From positions 868,001 to 932,000 of the forward strand of contig CM031561.1 of assembly GCA_018466975.1 (NCBI GenBank): a stretch of 64,000 nucleotides of DNA. The letters run 5' to 3'. Position 1 is the stretch's first letter, and every line of letters starts with the position of its first letter. The notes under the pieces are model-generated. The model saw only the letters and a program-made list of their open reading frames with translations. It ran no database searches and was not told the origin of the DNA. This DNA is from Sparassis latifolia (lineage: Eukaryota > Basidiomycota > Agaricomycetes > Polyporales > Sparassidaceae). The translations under genes and the position numbers were made by a program. Positions 33,528 to 45,171 of this stretch are shown here, piece by piece.

Positions 33528-36022
33528 ATGCCAGTTCCCGTCCCGCTTTACACGAAGCAGCCTGCTCACCCGGTGATCAAGACCAATCGGTCCATCGACT
33601 CAGATTACGAGCCATCGGTATTTCAGCACTTGACTCAGCCTCCCCTGCCTCCCAGAGGCCCTCCGCCCTCTCTCGCGACGCGCGAGGAGTGGATTAGTTC
33701 CTTGCCATCGTGGAGAAGAAACAAACCTCGTCGCATTTGGGAGGAGGATATCGGCCGCTTCCAGGGGTGTGTGCCTCAGGATTTTGAGGAAGGGTTGGCT
33801 GTTGCGGGGAACGCAGCGGTCAGTAAAGGAGCACCTGCGCAAGCGTGCATTCCGCCCGTCTCTACCCTCGTCACCACTGCCGGTTTGGCCCTCTCATCCC
33901 CCCTCATCGACATGTACCCCGATCGTGGAGTTGAACCAGATCACAGGATGGATATCTACTCGCCAACCACTCATGGTTGGCCGTACGAAGTCGGCCCCCA
34001 GTTCCCTACCAACCCATCCGCGAACAACGAGGAGTATGAAGATCTGACTATGGAGAATGACTCTGATTCAGCCATGGACTATGGCCAGTACGATATCGGC
34101 CGCTCTGCACCACTTGGCGACAATGGTGAAGACGGCGGTTCAAGTGGGCTCTATATAGAGCAGGACTATCAACGCGGCGCGTTCAGCCCTGTCTTCGAGG
34201 ATATATCCCCCGAACGTGCAGATATGCATGATCCTGCGTCCAGCCCTATGGGGCCAGCTACCCCCTTCGCAGACTTCGTTGATAGGGCAGTCGCTGAAGC
34301 CCATGTGGTGATGTCTTACGATGCTGTTCAGCCCGTCAACAACTCTAGAGAGATGCAGTATGGTTACCACGACGATTATAGTGGCGATGTGTGCTACGAG
34401 TGCCAAGCTTATCGACATGCCGAGCAGCATGTGCAGGTACAGGTGCCAGTCCCAGAGCCTGTGGTCACTCCCACCGCGACTACCGCTTACAAGAGACTTG
34501 CTGAACCGCTGTCTGAGTGGATCGCCACATACGTTTGGAAAGTTTGCACAACGGGGACGAGTCTACCGCCTGTATACCAGCCTACGTATGTCTCGCGTTC
34601 TTGTCTATATTCACATATGTGGTTGCTAAACTCTTTGGACAGCGCGTACACCAAGCACTACTCGAGCATGCCGCCTAGCCATCTCGCAAGTTCAACTCAT
34701 GCCATGCTTCTGTCTACGCTGCTACAGCCGTCTGCCGTATATCTGGCACTGTGGTATATTGTGCATTTGCCTGTGTTCTTTGGCCCTACAGGTCTCGGGA
34801 GCCAGAATGGCGTGGCTAACCGCTTTGTGGCCGAGTTCCTTGGCGAGGGCCGCATGAGTCTCGACCAGGATGCCATCGAGGCGTATGCCCCTTTCCGGCT
34901 GATTCTCCTGGGATGCATGCTGGCGAACAAATGGCTAGACGATCACACCTTCTCCAACAAGACTTGGCGAGTAATGTCGTTGAGATCCGATAGCACTAGT
35001 TGACTAATTCTCTGTGTAGGCATACGATCTCCCACGTGCCAGTGCAGTCCCTGAACAGACTTGAGTCCCTGGCGCTGGACCTTTTCGATTACGATCTGTC
35101 CATCTCCCCCCAGCAGTGGTCAGATTGGCTCTCCCATCTTCTTTCATACCATGCGTCCCTATCGTCGTCATCCTGTCCTCAGCCCATCTCTCGGCCATCG
35201 ATGGACCCTCACACGATAATCCGCAAGGCCATTGAGACACTGATTCAGGCCGAGGCTCCAGCGATTTGCCAGTGCTGCAATGAGAAGATCTGCACATACT
35301 GTCCACCTGAACCGATCTTCGTGGGTATCGAAGGGAGAAGAGGGGAGAAGGTGGAGGTAGAGCAGCCGTATGACGTCGACGTGCTGGAAATCGATCTGGA
35401 CGAGGATGGCCCGTTGAGAGAGGAGTACCTTCCGAGGCGTCGTATCAGCGGGGCTGGCTCTACGCGTCGCTCACAGATGCAAGAGAAGGCTATGGAAGCG
35501 GACAGGATCCTGCCTCCTCCGGCGAAGTGGAGCCCATCGGCTGACGAGCCCATTATGCGTGACGGGACTCGAGCGCATGCGCAGTATGTGGCCGTACAAC
35601 CAATCATGGCTGTTCCACCCCCACCTCCGCTGCCATTCCATCAGGTGCTCGATCCTCATCGTCAGACGTGGTCGATGGCAGGCTATGTTTCCAAGCAGGA
35701 GCAAGTGTCCGCGTATGGTGTCCCCGTCTTCCAGACTCAGGCGCCTTATATCGCCTACGATTACACCTATCCGTTGTCACAAACACATTCGCGTTCACAG
35801 TCGCTTTCTTACCATCAGGCGATTGACGGGTCGTCCCAGGGACGTGTCCGCTCGTATTCCCAGAGCAGATACGAGCCAGGTTATAGTGAAGTGCGATTCT
35901 CTTACAGCCAGTATCCTCCGCCGAATGTTCCGGTCAGCCGCTGGCTGAATGTTGACCCTCGCTATGCCAAGTGCTACGATGCCCCTATCATATCTCAGCA
36001 GAGGACCTCCCTGCAAGTGTGA
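33528..36022 (+). CDS. Cyclin-box protein, N-terminal cyclin domain (Pcl/Pho80-like)
   Basis: Exons 33528-34585, 34643-34966 and 35020-36022 give 794 residues. The cyclin box lies in the middle, about residues 350-480: HLASSTHAMLLSTLLQ, a hydrophobic stretch VYLALWYIVHLPVFF, then FRLILLGCMLANKWLDDHTF and NRLESLALDLFDYDLSISPQQW, as in fungal PHO80/PCL-type cyclins that activate Pho85-like kinases. The N terminus is Pro-rich and acidic; the C terminus is Tyr/Ser/Gln-rich and looks disordered. The second intron starts with GC (TTG|GCGAGT), because only that donor restores SNKTWHTISHVPVQ in frame. Divergent from the far11 homolog. The ATG directly follows a TTGCAG, so a 5' UTR intron is possible. 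Confidence 0.8.
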
Positions 36023-37184
36023 GAGCGTGTGCTTTCACCTAGACGAGTTTCAGAACAATATAGACCATGCTCGCGGAATCTCGCCGAAGACATGCGGTCC
36101 TCCCTTGTCTTCATCGTTCGTTATTATAGGCCCTCTGGCTGCCGACTTGTGTAATAATCCATCACCCACTCGGATATACCTCAGCGCCAGCGCTAGGATG
36201 TTCACTTTCCACTCTCTTAGTCGCGTCAGCCTGTTTCTATGATGGATCTGTCTCATTCATGTCTTTATCATCATCGTTTCGATTCATTTCGTGGCTCCCG
36301 TCTTCCAACGACATATCCATCCTGTCCAGGGATGCCTCCTCTACCGGTTCCATCGCTCACCACCACCAGCATTGTCATCGCACTCCGTATATATTCGGCT
36401 TCCTTTCGATACTCTGTTCCGAGGGAGAACGATCTGCCCGTTCCTGCGTCCAGGCAGGTAGCTCGGCAGGTATCCACCGTTGTCTATAGGCCGAGCGCTC
36501 CCTCCCACATATCACGCCTCATGGACGGTTTCTCTGGTTGCCCCGATATCATTGCTTGCATTGGTATCTCGTGTACAAATTTTAGCCGGTATATTCACGT
36601 TCCTCTAATGTTCTTCACGTCGCTTCTCTACTCTTTGGTGTTGTTTCACGTTTGTCGCCACACATTCCCAAACCACCAAAAACATCGTATAACGACCTAA
36701 ACTTCACACACGTATCGTTTGTCCTCAGTTTCACTTACCTCTCCGGTGCCCCGCGTTCCTTCCGGGCGTGCCATCCCCCTGCGTGTTGACGTTGTTTCTT
36801 TCAGCCGATACCTGACGTCTTTCGCGCGTCGCCGCCGTTTGTGCTCCATTTTCGTCAGTAGGTAGTCATGTGCCTTCCGTGTCTCAGAGACATCAGAGCC
36901 GCTCTTCGCTTGTATATCTCGTCAATTGGAGACCATTATGCTTCCCTTTACTTGACAGAGGAGCAAGCCTACTTTCCTGTGCATGTGTGACCCAAAAGGC
37001 TCTGATGAAGCGCCCCGAATGCGACAGTTAGCCTTCCATGTAGAGAAAGCGATCATAAGGTTGGTGGTGGCTGCCCGCCGATCCCTACGAAGTTTTGACT
37101 TGCAGAGCATTGATCGCCATGGTTATTAGTACACAATGTCTGATAAACATCCATGGTCCTCGTATAGTGATACGGATTTACTGA
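36023..37184. other. Intergenic region, likely long 3' UTRs
   Basis: Pyrimidine-rich on the plus strand between convergent genes, with several short ORFs but no domain, repeat or splice-supported frame. I see no gene. Confidence 0.5.
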
Positions 37185-40100
37185 TTACAAGGCTAACTGC
37201 ATTCGTCATCATCAATGAAGACCCTCCTATGACTTTCAGATGCTGCACTTACCAAAGCTAAATGACCGCCTACGACAGGTCTTGCTCTGAACCCATCAAC
37301 GTCGCCATTCAAGGTCTCGTACCAGTCCCCGAGGGGCTGCGAATTGAGACCGTCGGCAGCATACTTGTATACGGAGTCGACGAACGTGTCTCTCACAGTC
37401 GTGGAAGATACCAGAGCGGCGGTCCACAACTGCCAATCTGCATGCATGTAAGTACGAGGGATGGGCGGAGAGCGAGAGAAAGGTGCGCACCGGACTTGGT
37501 ATATGTGTGACTGGATGAGCAGTATCAGTACTGCTTAGGCAGGCTCACGTTTGCAAACCACACGTACCGTGTGTCCAAAGGCACGCCGTAAGTATCTGAC
37601 GCAGTGTGTTAGATTGTTAGATTATTCATATGTGAAGAGATGTGTACTCACTCAGAACCGTAGGGTACCAGGCAGTCTCTGAGTTGTAAAAACAATGAGA
37701 TCCAATCGTGAGACAACATCGATCGACATACGCATTTCATACACCGAACTGGGGATGAGGCTGGTATTCAGCAGCTTGTCCGCATACATATTGTACGAAA
37801 GGCCCCAGCTAGACGACGTGAGGACCAGAAAATACGAACACACAGGAAGCTCAGCCTTACGTGGAATCATTTCCGTACTGGTAGCGATGCGTTAGCAAAT
37901 TTTAGTACAGCATATGGAGGAACTTACAGCAAGAGTTAGATGTTGACCATCAGACGAAGTAGCTAGTTGCTGCCACTGCTGGACGTACGACGAAGCAATG
38001 GACTGCACGTCGGGAACTTGGTCAGTGGTGGAGACATTGCTGACATGGGGTCTTAGACTTACACTGTAGTTTGCACTACTGGCAGTGTTGCCCACTATGG
38101 CAGCCATCTCCGACATAGCCTTGATGGCTATGATGCCTTTAATGGCAAGGTTTGTCTGGTTGGCGAGAGCACCTGCAAAGTCATCTGTGCTGACTTGGTC
38201 CCCTGGGATGAGCGTATTGGTAACGAGATATTGGGCCCATTGGTCGAGGAGATTGTACTGAACGTCAAACGGTGGTATTCAGTAAACGAGATAGATAGAT
38301 CTCCAAGGCTCACATAGTCAGTAATGAGCGAGTTGTCGTTGGTGCGCTGCGCGTAGCTCAGAGTCATAATAAGCATGTTGCCGCTTTCTGAAGTACGAAA
38401 CAGAAGTGTCAGAATCAGACCCGCGAGTACTGCACAAGCTGCAGACCTTCAATGGGCATGTGCTCGTCGTTACCTGCATAAGTTGAGAGTGTGCTACTAA
38501 TGCAAACGATAAAACCCTATGACATACCATCGTTGTGACCCAAGGCCTGGGGGTATACAGAGCCTACAAGGATCACAGTCAATCCAACCTAGAAACTTGT
38601 ATCCACTGTATACAATGTTAGACTGACCCATGTCATGCAAAGCGAAGGCATTAGGGTACTGTCCAGTCTCCTGATACGCGAAGAGAGGAACCAGCAGATT
38701 CTTTCCTATGATAGGGTCGGCGTAGAGGAACAGCGGCCAAGCTGGGAAGATTACATCCACAGTATTCACATTCTGTAAACGGCCCTTACTTGACCACAAG
38801 TTATTGTATGTGGAGGTAGAGTACTTACCCCGTCGCTGGAGATCTCTGTATATTAAGTAAATCAGCGCCGATGGCGCCGGAATTAGATGGCAAGATCCTA
38901 CCTTTCAGAAATACCATCACATCGGAAGTATTATACTGGCCAGCGCTGTTTTTGGAGACGGTGATTTCAATACCTCCATAAGTTTGTCTGACAGATAATG
39001 CAACCACTGCGGAATAGTTCGACGAGATTTGAGATGCGTCCGAGTTAATCTGTGCGTCAAGTGCTTGTGCTCGTATCAATGCGGCGTTGTAATCTCCCAG
39101 GAAAGACGAGATCTAGTTACGAAGTTTCTGTTACTAACCATCAACATAGCGAGACGAGCAAAATACCCACAGCATCATCAGCTGTGGAAAATGCACTCCA
39201 GAAGTAAGAGCTTCTGTTTTGCACTGCGTCGTTCGCGATCAGATACTCGACCGCCGGATCCCGAGCGTGACCAACGGAGAACACCACCGACCCGGAAGGA
39301 CCGGAGATGTCGCCTAAATCGTGCGCAAACGCGAAGACGGGCCACATGTCTGAAACTGCGCGGAAATTCGTGTCCTGGGTGTTCGTCAATGTACTGTGGT
39401 TGATGAACTGCGCGCGGACGACGATATCTTGGCCCGTCTGGTACGTCACGCCTGAGGACTGGGGGAATCATTCAGCATATTGTCTCAGAACACAATTAAG
39501 CACGGACGTTAGACGTCGAGTAATAGGCCGAACCCTCTACAGCGCCCGCGTCAGTTGGTCTGGACATGCTATGCTTGGCAGAAATTACATACGCTGGATG
39601 TGATCGGAGACTTCGCCAAAGAACGTTTGATCTTCCAATTGCACTTGATGAGTGATTATATTCCCTGCCGTCGTAGTCCAATTAACAATGAGGCTATCAT
39701 CTCCAGAGACCCATTCTGCACTGATATCTGTGTATACTTGAACAGAGTGGACGCCATTGTCATTTGGGGCTGCCGATAACGCAAGATACGAAAATGGAAG
39801 AGACTGTTTCAGTAGATCATTCGGCTATTACAGCATAATTAGCTGCGTTTCTGAAAGAGCCTACACTGAAGTTACCTCTACAGGACTCAGAAAAGATACA
39901 GTAAGGTCAACCGGACCTGCTGTCAGAGTGAAGTTGCTCTGGGTGGAAGTGAACTAGGCAGGAATTCCCGTAAATAAACCCAACGCAACTTCCACGACCG
40001 TACCTCGAAGCTCGTCTGGACGGCCTTCTGTGCTCCAGCCACGGCAGGTGCACCGAGGAAATTGTACGACACGCCATCAACGTTGATGTATCCTGCCCAT

Positions 40101-40389
40101 CCAAGGATCTGTACCACGAGTCGTTCCGACATTCTTCGCAAATACATATTCTTCATGCACTCACAGAACCGGTCCAGAATGTCGGCCAGGCTTCATTCAA
40201 CGCGGTTCCTCCGCCTTGAGCAAGCCATGCAGACAGGTAGGGCGAGCGTACAGCGAGTGGGACAGCTGCTGGATTGAAAGGCGATGCAGTCCATGTAACG
40301 TCTGATGACCGAACGAGAGGACGAGCCACTACGAAAACAGACGATAAGAGAAGCAAGAGGGTCGTGAATGAATGTGAATGTGCTGCCAT
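37185..40389 (-). CDS. Secreted glutaminase GtaA-type (DUF4965/DUF1793)
   Basis: An intron-rich gene for a secreted enzyme of the GtaA family, which hydrolyses glutamine to glutamate; activity is inferred from family. The signal peptide follows the ATG at 40389 (SFTTLLLLLSSVFVVARP). Next comes the beta-rich N-terminal domain (SPYLSAWLAQGG, ILGWAGYINVDGVSYNFLG). The middle has DFRAVSDMWPVFAFAHDLGDI-type sequence and FPAWPLFLYADPIIGKNLLVPLF. The helical C-terminal domain shows YPQALGHNDGNDEHMPIEESGNM, followed by YAQRTNDNSLITDY and WGLSYNMYADKLL, and ends with RPVVGGHLALLAL. The last intron (37197-37252) restores that tail. About a dozen introns were seen; not all were fixed. It may act with the other secreted hydrolases here in nitrogen scavenging. 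Confidence 0.85.
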
Positions 40390-40494
40390 GGCGAACGAGG
40401 GAATGTATATGTACGTTCCTACCGACAGTGAGCTCCTTTTCAAAGGCTCGCTTCAGACCTGGTCGAAGTGATGAGAGCGTCGGGAAAAGTTACA

Positions 40495-40500
40495 TTTATA
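40495..40500 (-). promoter_or_regulatory. TATA box of the glutaminase gene
   Basis: TATAAA on the minus strand, about 106 bp upstream of the glutaminase ATG. Confidence 0.5.
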
Positions 40501-41619
40501 TGACAACGATCATGTCATGAGGTCTGGAGTTGCGAAGTCCAATGACGGAGTAGCAGCTCCTCGCCGAAATGTCAGATTCAGCTGTCAAAGTCCTCACGAC
40601 CCGGGATCACAGGATAAATGCAGAGCAGACGTGGTGACACTCGTCCGGATGGACTTTTGATGCTAAATGCGTGTTCGGTTAGCGCACAGTTGCTGCCGAT
40701 GGCGAGGACGAGACGGATGCATGCGATCATGGGCCATGCCTTAAACTTTCGCCATGCGACTTGACAGATGGAAGTAAACCCACGTGGTACAGCTTTTCAT
40801 CGAGAACGACCGAGGATCATATGGCCCTCAGCAGCTTCCACAGAAGATTCATCCTGAGGACGCAAGAGGACACTGCCAGTGGAAACTTGAAGTCAGGCCT
40901 GAGTGCGTCTGTGCAATCCCAGAGACTCATGGAGAGGCAGTGAGTTCAATGCACCTGACTATTGCCACGACGGCCCGCGCTGTGCTAGTATACATAGGTG
41001 CAGCCAGAACGCAAGTGCTGTACGGTGACCATCATTAGATTTAGATCAGGTACCTGGAGCCGGGCCGACTTTGTCAAATTTGAAGACCGAAAATTGTCAC
41101 CATTGTCGTGAACAAAGCGGCCAACGAGACTTTGGACCAGCGCGATGCTCTTATGACCTATAGCGATAATTAGTACTCTTTGCTCGCACAGCCCGTCGAC
41201 TCGATCAATCGACTCCCACACGACCACAACGTCGGCGCGGTTACCATTTTAGGCTAGGCTGTTGCTCTTGTCCTCGCATTCGCATTGTTCGGCATTTGCA
41301 TCAACCATAACGTTTTCCTCCGCGGCGCGAGTCTGCTCTTGTCAACAATCTCGCGGATCTTTTCTCTGAGACTGGGATATTATCATCCGTTCTGGACCAC
41401 TTGCAAGCTACTGTACTTATAGGCAGCTAGCATGAAGTCCATGATATCCGCAACTCACGAATTTTTCGCCTCGTCTGCGACGATCCGGAAAATCAAGCTA
41501 TTCTCTAGATCACCGCGCTGTATTAATATTTCGCTCTCTATATTACGCCCTCGTCTGTGACGAAATCGACCAGCCCATAACTAATAACATACCCCATCGC
41601 TTGATTATTACGACCAACC

Positions 41620-41845
41620 ATGCCTCGCATTGCCTCTGCAATCCCATGCATTCCATTTTCGACGATCGCTCCACCCCCCAGCGCGTTCAGCATTTTTGCG
41701 ACGGCACAGTCTCCTCGCGACACACACGCAATGTACGAGGATTTCTGGCAACCGTTCTGTCCACCCCCAAAAGGCCGTGCACTCCAAAGGGTGCGTCAGC
41801 GTGCCCCGGGAGGCGTCCAGATTGAAGGAGTTGTTGAGATGGTAG
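41620..41845 (+). pseudogene. Decayed copy of the short-protein family at 52.3 kb
   Basis: The translation PSAFSIFATAQSPRDTHAMY matches PNAFSMFGTSQSPRETYTMY encoded at 52204-52419 on the other strand, and the DNA is similar too. After that the match continues in other frames: a KRPC segment, and the C-terminal SRLKELLRW against MGLKKIFRV, each followed by a stop at the same place. This frame hopping suggests a frameshifted relic. I do not recognise the family. Confidence 0.5.
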
Positions 41846-42278
41846 ATGCAGGCCCATCTGTTTCTCCAACCCACTTTACTCACTGTGATTGTCTCCGTGC
41901 GTTCTTCCCAATTCAATTATTCCCCATCACTCATCTGAACCTGCAGGACCTTCCCTCGGACGTCAGCTTTTTCACCTGCGTCTGTTAGTAATCATCGAGT
42001 ATAATTCCTTACCGACAATTCAGGTCTACGTAGAATGTTGCATCGTAATATTTGGTTGATAGATAGAGGCCACGGAGCAGATGGACTGGAGCATTGTAGT
42101 TTTATGACCTTCACGAACTTCTCTGTAGTAAAATCGACGCAGTTTGTACGTCATGATTCCCGCACCTATATAGTATGCATAATGTATCATCCTCTGCTCT
42201 GCTGAAAAGGCTACATTAAGACCTGGGGCAGTTGCACATAGTTATCATAGCCCATTTTACTTCGTCCTGCTAGGTACG

Positions 42279-43994
42279 TCAGCCCAGTCCCAATCCTTTT
42301 CGCAGGGCGTCAGTCAGGTCCCACTGATCCGTATCGCCATGAACATCGAACATATTCACGCCGAGCATCCCAGACTGTGCCGCGAATGCCGCTTTGAGCC
42401 CCAGGGACAGGGGATCATCGTACGTGACAACCTGGTCCGCATGCGGAGATCGCAGGAACGGAGTGCTCGAGCAGTTGTCCCAGTACCTAGAGAAACCGCT
42501 CCACCCGTCGTAGAGGCTGTCAATTTCTCGGCCGTTTACAACCATGCTTGTGGGGGCGCCAGTTGCGGTGTTGTTCGCGTCCTCCGGAGCGTATTGCAGG
42601 ACGCCTTGGCTCACGAGGTCGCGGAACTGAATCTGCCCGTTGTTTGTCCCTCCGTCCTCGTTTGTCGCCTGTATGGCAGGGGAGGCCGCGGTCTCGAGGC
42701 CTGATACAACCGCCTCGGTCAGTCCCAGGAGGGAGCGTCGCAAGCGATTGCGGTGTAAAGAATGCCACGATTGGGAGCGAGTCCGGAGCACGGTGGCGTT
42801 GGATCGCGAGATGTAGCCGTAGGACGGGACACCGAGAACGAGCTGGGAGGCCGGGAATCCGGCTGACGTCCATGCATTCAGTGCTGCGGCCGCATTGGCA
42901 CTGCCTTGCATGGAATTGTGGCAGCCATCGCTCAGTGGAGCGTTGGGACCCGGTGTAGCAGAAGCTGTGATACTTTCAGCAGAGTGCAGACGGCAAGAGA
43001 TATTAGTACTTACAGCCCCAGGAGTCGTAGTTCATAAGCAAGACCCAATCCAACACCTTGGCAAAGTCGGAGACGTCTGTCATAGGATTTCCCTGCGTGT
43101 CTGCGAACGGCACAGTCTGCACGGCTGCCGAGATCTTAGATGTTGGCGGAAGTGTCGTCCGTAGAAGCTGCAGGAACAACAAGAAATTTGCCGTGTCATT
43201 CGGGTTCACGATGTTACCGTCAGCACCATCTTGTCCCGGGTACTCCCAGTCAATATCGATGCCGTCGAGATTGAACTGTTGGTAAGCCGCGAGAAGATTG
43301 TTGACGAGCGTCTGCCGATTATTCTGGTTCGAGACAGCCGTAGAGAAGTACCTATATCGTACAGAAGTTCGGGGTGATTCCAGACGTATAAGAATTTAAA
43401 AACACACTTGCTGCCAGACCACCCCCCAACGCTCAGCTTGACTTTCTTCCCACTGTTGTGTGCCGCAGAGACTAACCTAGTGAGTAGACTCGGATCATCG
43501 TCGGAGCCATCCCAGGTAAGGTTGTACTTCTGGTCGGGCACAGCGAAGGCGAAGTCTATCCAATCGAAGCGGCCAAAGTCGATTTTTTCTGGAGGAAAAG
43601 CCGGTGCTGCCCAGTCTGGATAGTATGCCATTACCAGAGGCTGCGTGGTTGGAGAAGGGGTAGGTTGGTTAGCCGTGGACGACGCCGACATAGGAACGGA
43701 TGACGGTGAAGGAGCCAGTCCGATGACTGCGGAGGGCAGGAGTGCAGGTGGGACAATCAAGATCGGCAAAGCGCCAGATGCTGACGATGGCGTGCTGGAC
43801 GCAGTGACGACAGATTCGGTAGAGAACACCGTAGTGTAGGTTGTCATAGTCGACTTCTCCACGAGGGTCGACATCAGAGTCTCCGTGATAGCGAAGTCGT
43901 ACCGCCTGCCGTGAACTCCCCCGTGGGCATCCCAAGGGACACAGCGTACGAGGAGCGGGAAGACAGAGACCGTGACAGAGGTTAAGCGCAACAT
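42279..43994 (-). CDS. Secreted GH18 chitinase
   Basis: Exons 43994-43408, 43351-43014 and 42964-42279 give 536 residues. The enzyme cleaves chitin in the fungal wall or in prey and substrate. A signal peptide (LTSVTVSVFPLLVRC) is followed by a Ser/Thr-rich linker of about 100 residues, likely O-glycosylated. The catalytic barrel starts LVMAYYPDWAAPAFPPEKIDF. The substrate motif is VKLSVGGWSGSKYFS and the catalytic motif is DGIDIDWEYPG, with Glu as proton donor. Then come VLLMNYDSWG, VLGVPSYGY and a final Trp region DTDQWDLTDALRKGL. No separate chitin-binding module is visible. The first intron splits the Lys of the GGWSGSK motif. Confidence 0.93.
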
Positions 43995-45171
43995 GGCCGC
44001 TGTCTGCAGGTGGCCAAGGAAAATGAACGAAAGTATGAACCACCAGGGTCGAGAAAGTAATCAAGACCTGCCAGAGGGATGCGAAAAGCACGCAGGACCG
44101 CAAGTTTCTGCATTTCAATGCAGCTCAGCACTGACCACAGGGCTGACAGCGGCGAACTCTGTACCGTAGACGCAAGGTGCAAGTCGATCAATAAGGCCGT
44201 TGTTGTTCAGATCTGAGCCGATCATTGATGTGACGTCCATCTAATAGATGTAAGTAAAGTGCTAACTTTACCCGTGAGATTCTTCTCTGAGAAATCAGAG
44301 ACAAAGGTTGAGCACATAATGTCAGCGACAGTCAACACCAAATTCGTGACTCACTGGCAAGTATTGTGTGCCGATGATGGACATCGACGGCGCAACATTC
44401 TGACGAACTAACTAAGTCATGAAAAATCGAGTAGGATTCAACTACTGCTACCACTTACAGGCTTTGAACCGTCCCGGAGCAGTGTTAATGCCATCTTCAT
44501 GTTGTGGGGTGAAATTTTGCAGTTCTCACCTGGAGTAATTTGCGCATACACGGCCGATCTTGGCGAAGCGATCTATGACGCAAACATCCGTATATCTGTG
44601 GTGATGAGTCTGACGTGAATGTATAGAAATATCAATGGTTCATACTCACGCAAAATGTCATACTGACGTTCTATTCAAGGCACACCGAGGCCGTAGTATC
44701 AATTCAGAACCTGCGTGGAAGTTAGAAGAAGCGTATCCATAGCTTTTGCCCTTTCTACACGACAGAAATGTCGCTGGATATACTGAATTCTATGCCAGTG
44801 TACTGGCACTCGAATAGTATGTCGGCCGCTTCGTTACTATCATGGTCAATTCCAAGGCCAGAGCGCCGCCGCCGGCACGATCACGGTGATTTCCGACTCT
44901 AGCTCAGTACGAGCTCGAACGTCTGACGCTCATCAGATCCGCCATCCTGCGGCAGGTCTTTGTTGCATGAATTAGCGGGGCGACCTCGTACAAATCCAAA
45001 ACAAGCGATCCTCAAGTCCAGGACGTTGACGGCCGCGAAGATCGAGCTCGTCGGACACACACGAGCCACGTGGCGAATATTCGCCGGGATCTCGAGTGGC
45101 GGTGCTGTCGCGGACACTCAGTACTCAGCTCCTACCGCGACGAGCGGCCGACAGTCCGTTGAAGATTCACG
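43995..45171. other. Intergenic region containing a possible small gene
   Basis: Separates the chitinase and the WTAP homolog. It holds the spliced 98-aa candidate at 44115-44661. The remainder (44662-45171) shows no gene. Confidence 0.4.
44115..44661 (-). CDS. Possible small four-exon gene of unknown function
   Basis: Not recognised. Exons 44661-44650, 44572-44459, 44399-44355 and 44240-44115 are 12, 114, 45 and 126 bp, all multiples of three with phase-0 GT-AG joins, giving 98 residues and a stop. The reading is protein-like: PGENCKISPHNMKMALTLLR, then APSMSIIGTQYLP, then SDLNNNGLIDRLAPCVYGTE. The 12-bp first exon (MTFC) is the weakest part; the gene may start elsewhere or be a fragment of a larger gene. 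It lies just upstream of, and on the same strand as, the chitinase gene. None of these exons is long enough to stand out as an open frame. Confidence 0.4.

Larger units (their letters stand above)
40390..42278. other. Intergenic region with a decayed ORF
   Basis: Holds the promoter of the glutaminase gene at its left end and the likely pseudogene at 41620-41845. The rest has short overlapping ORFs only. Confidence 0.5.
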
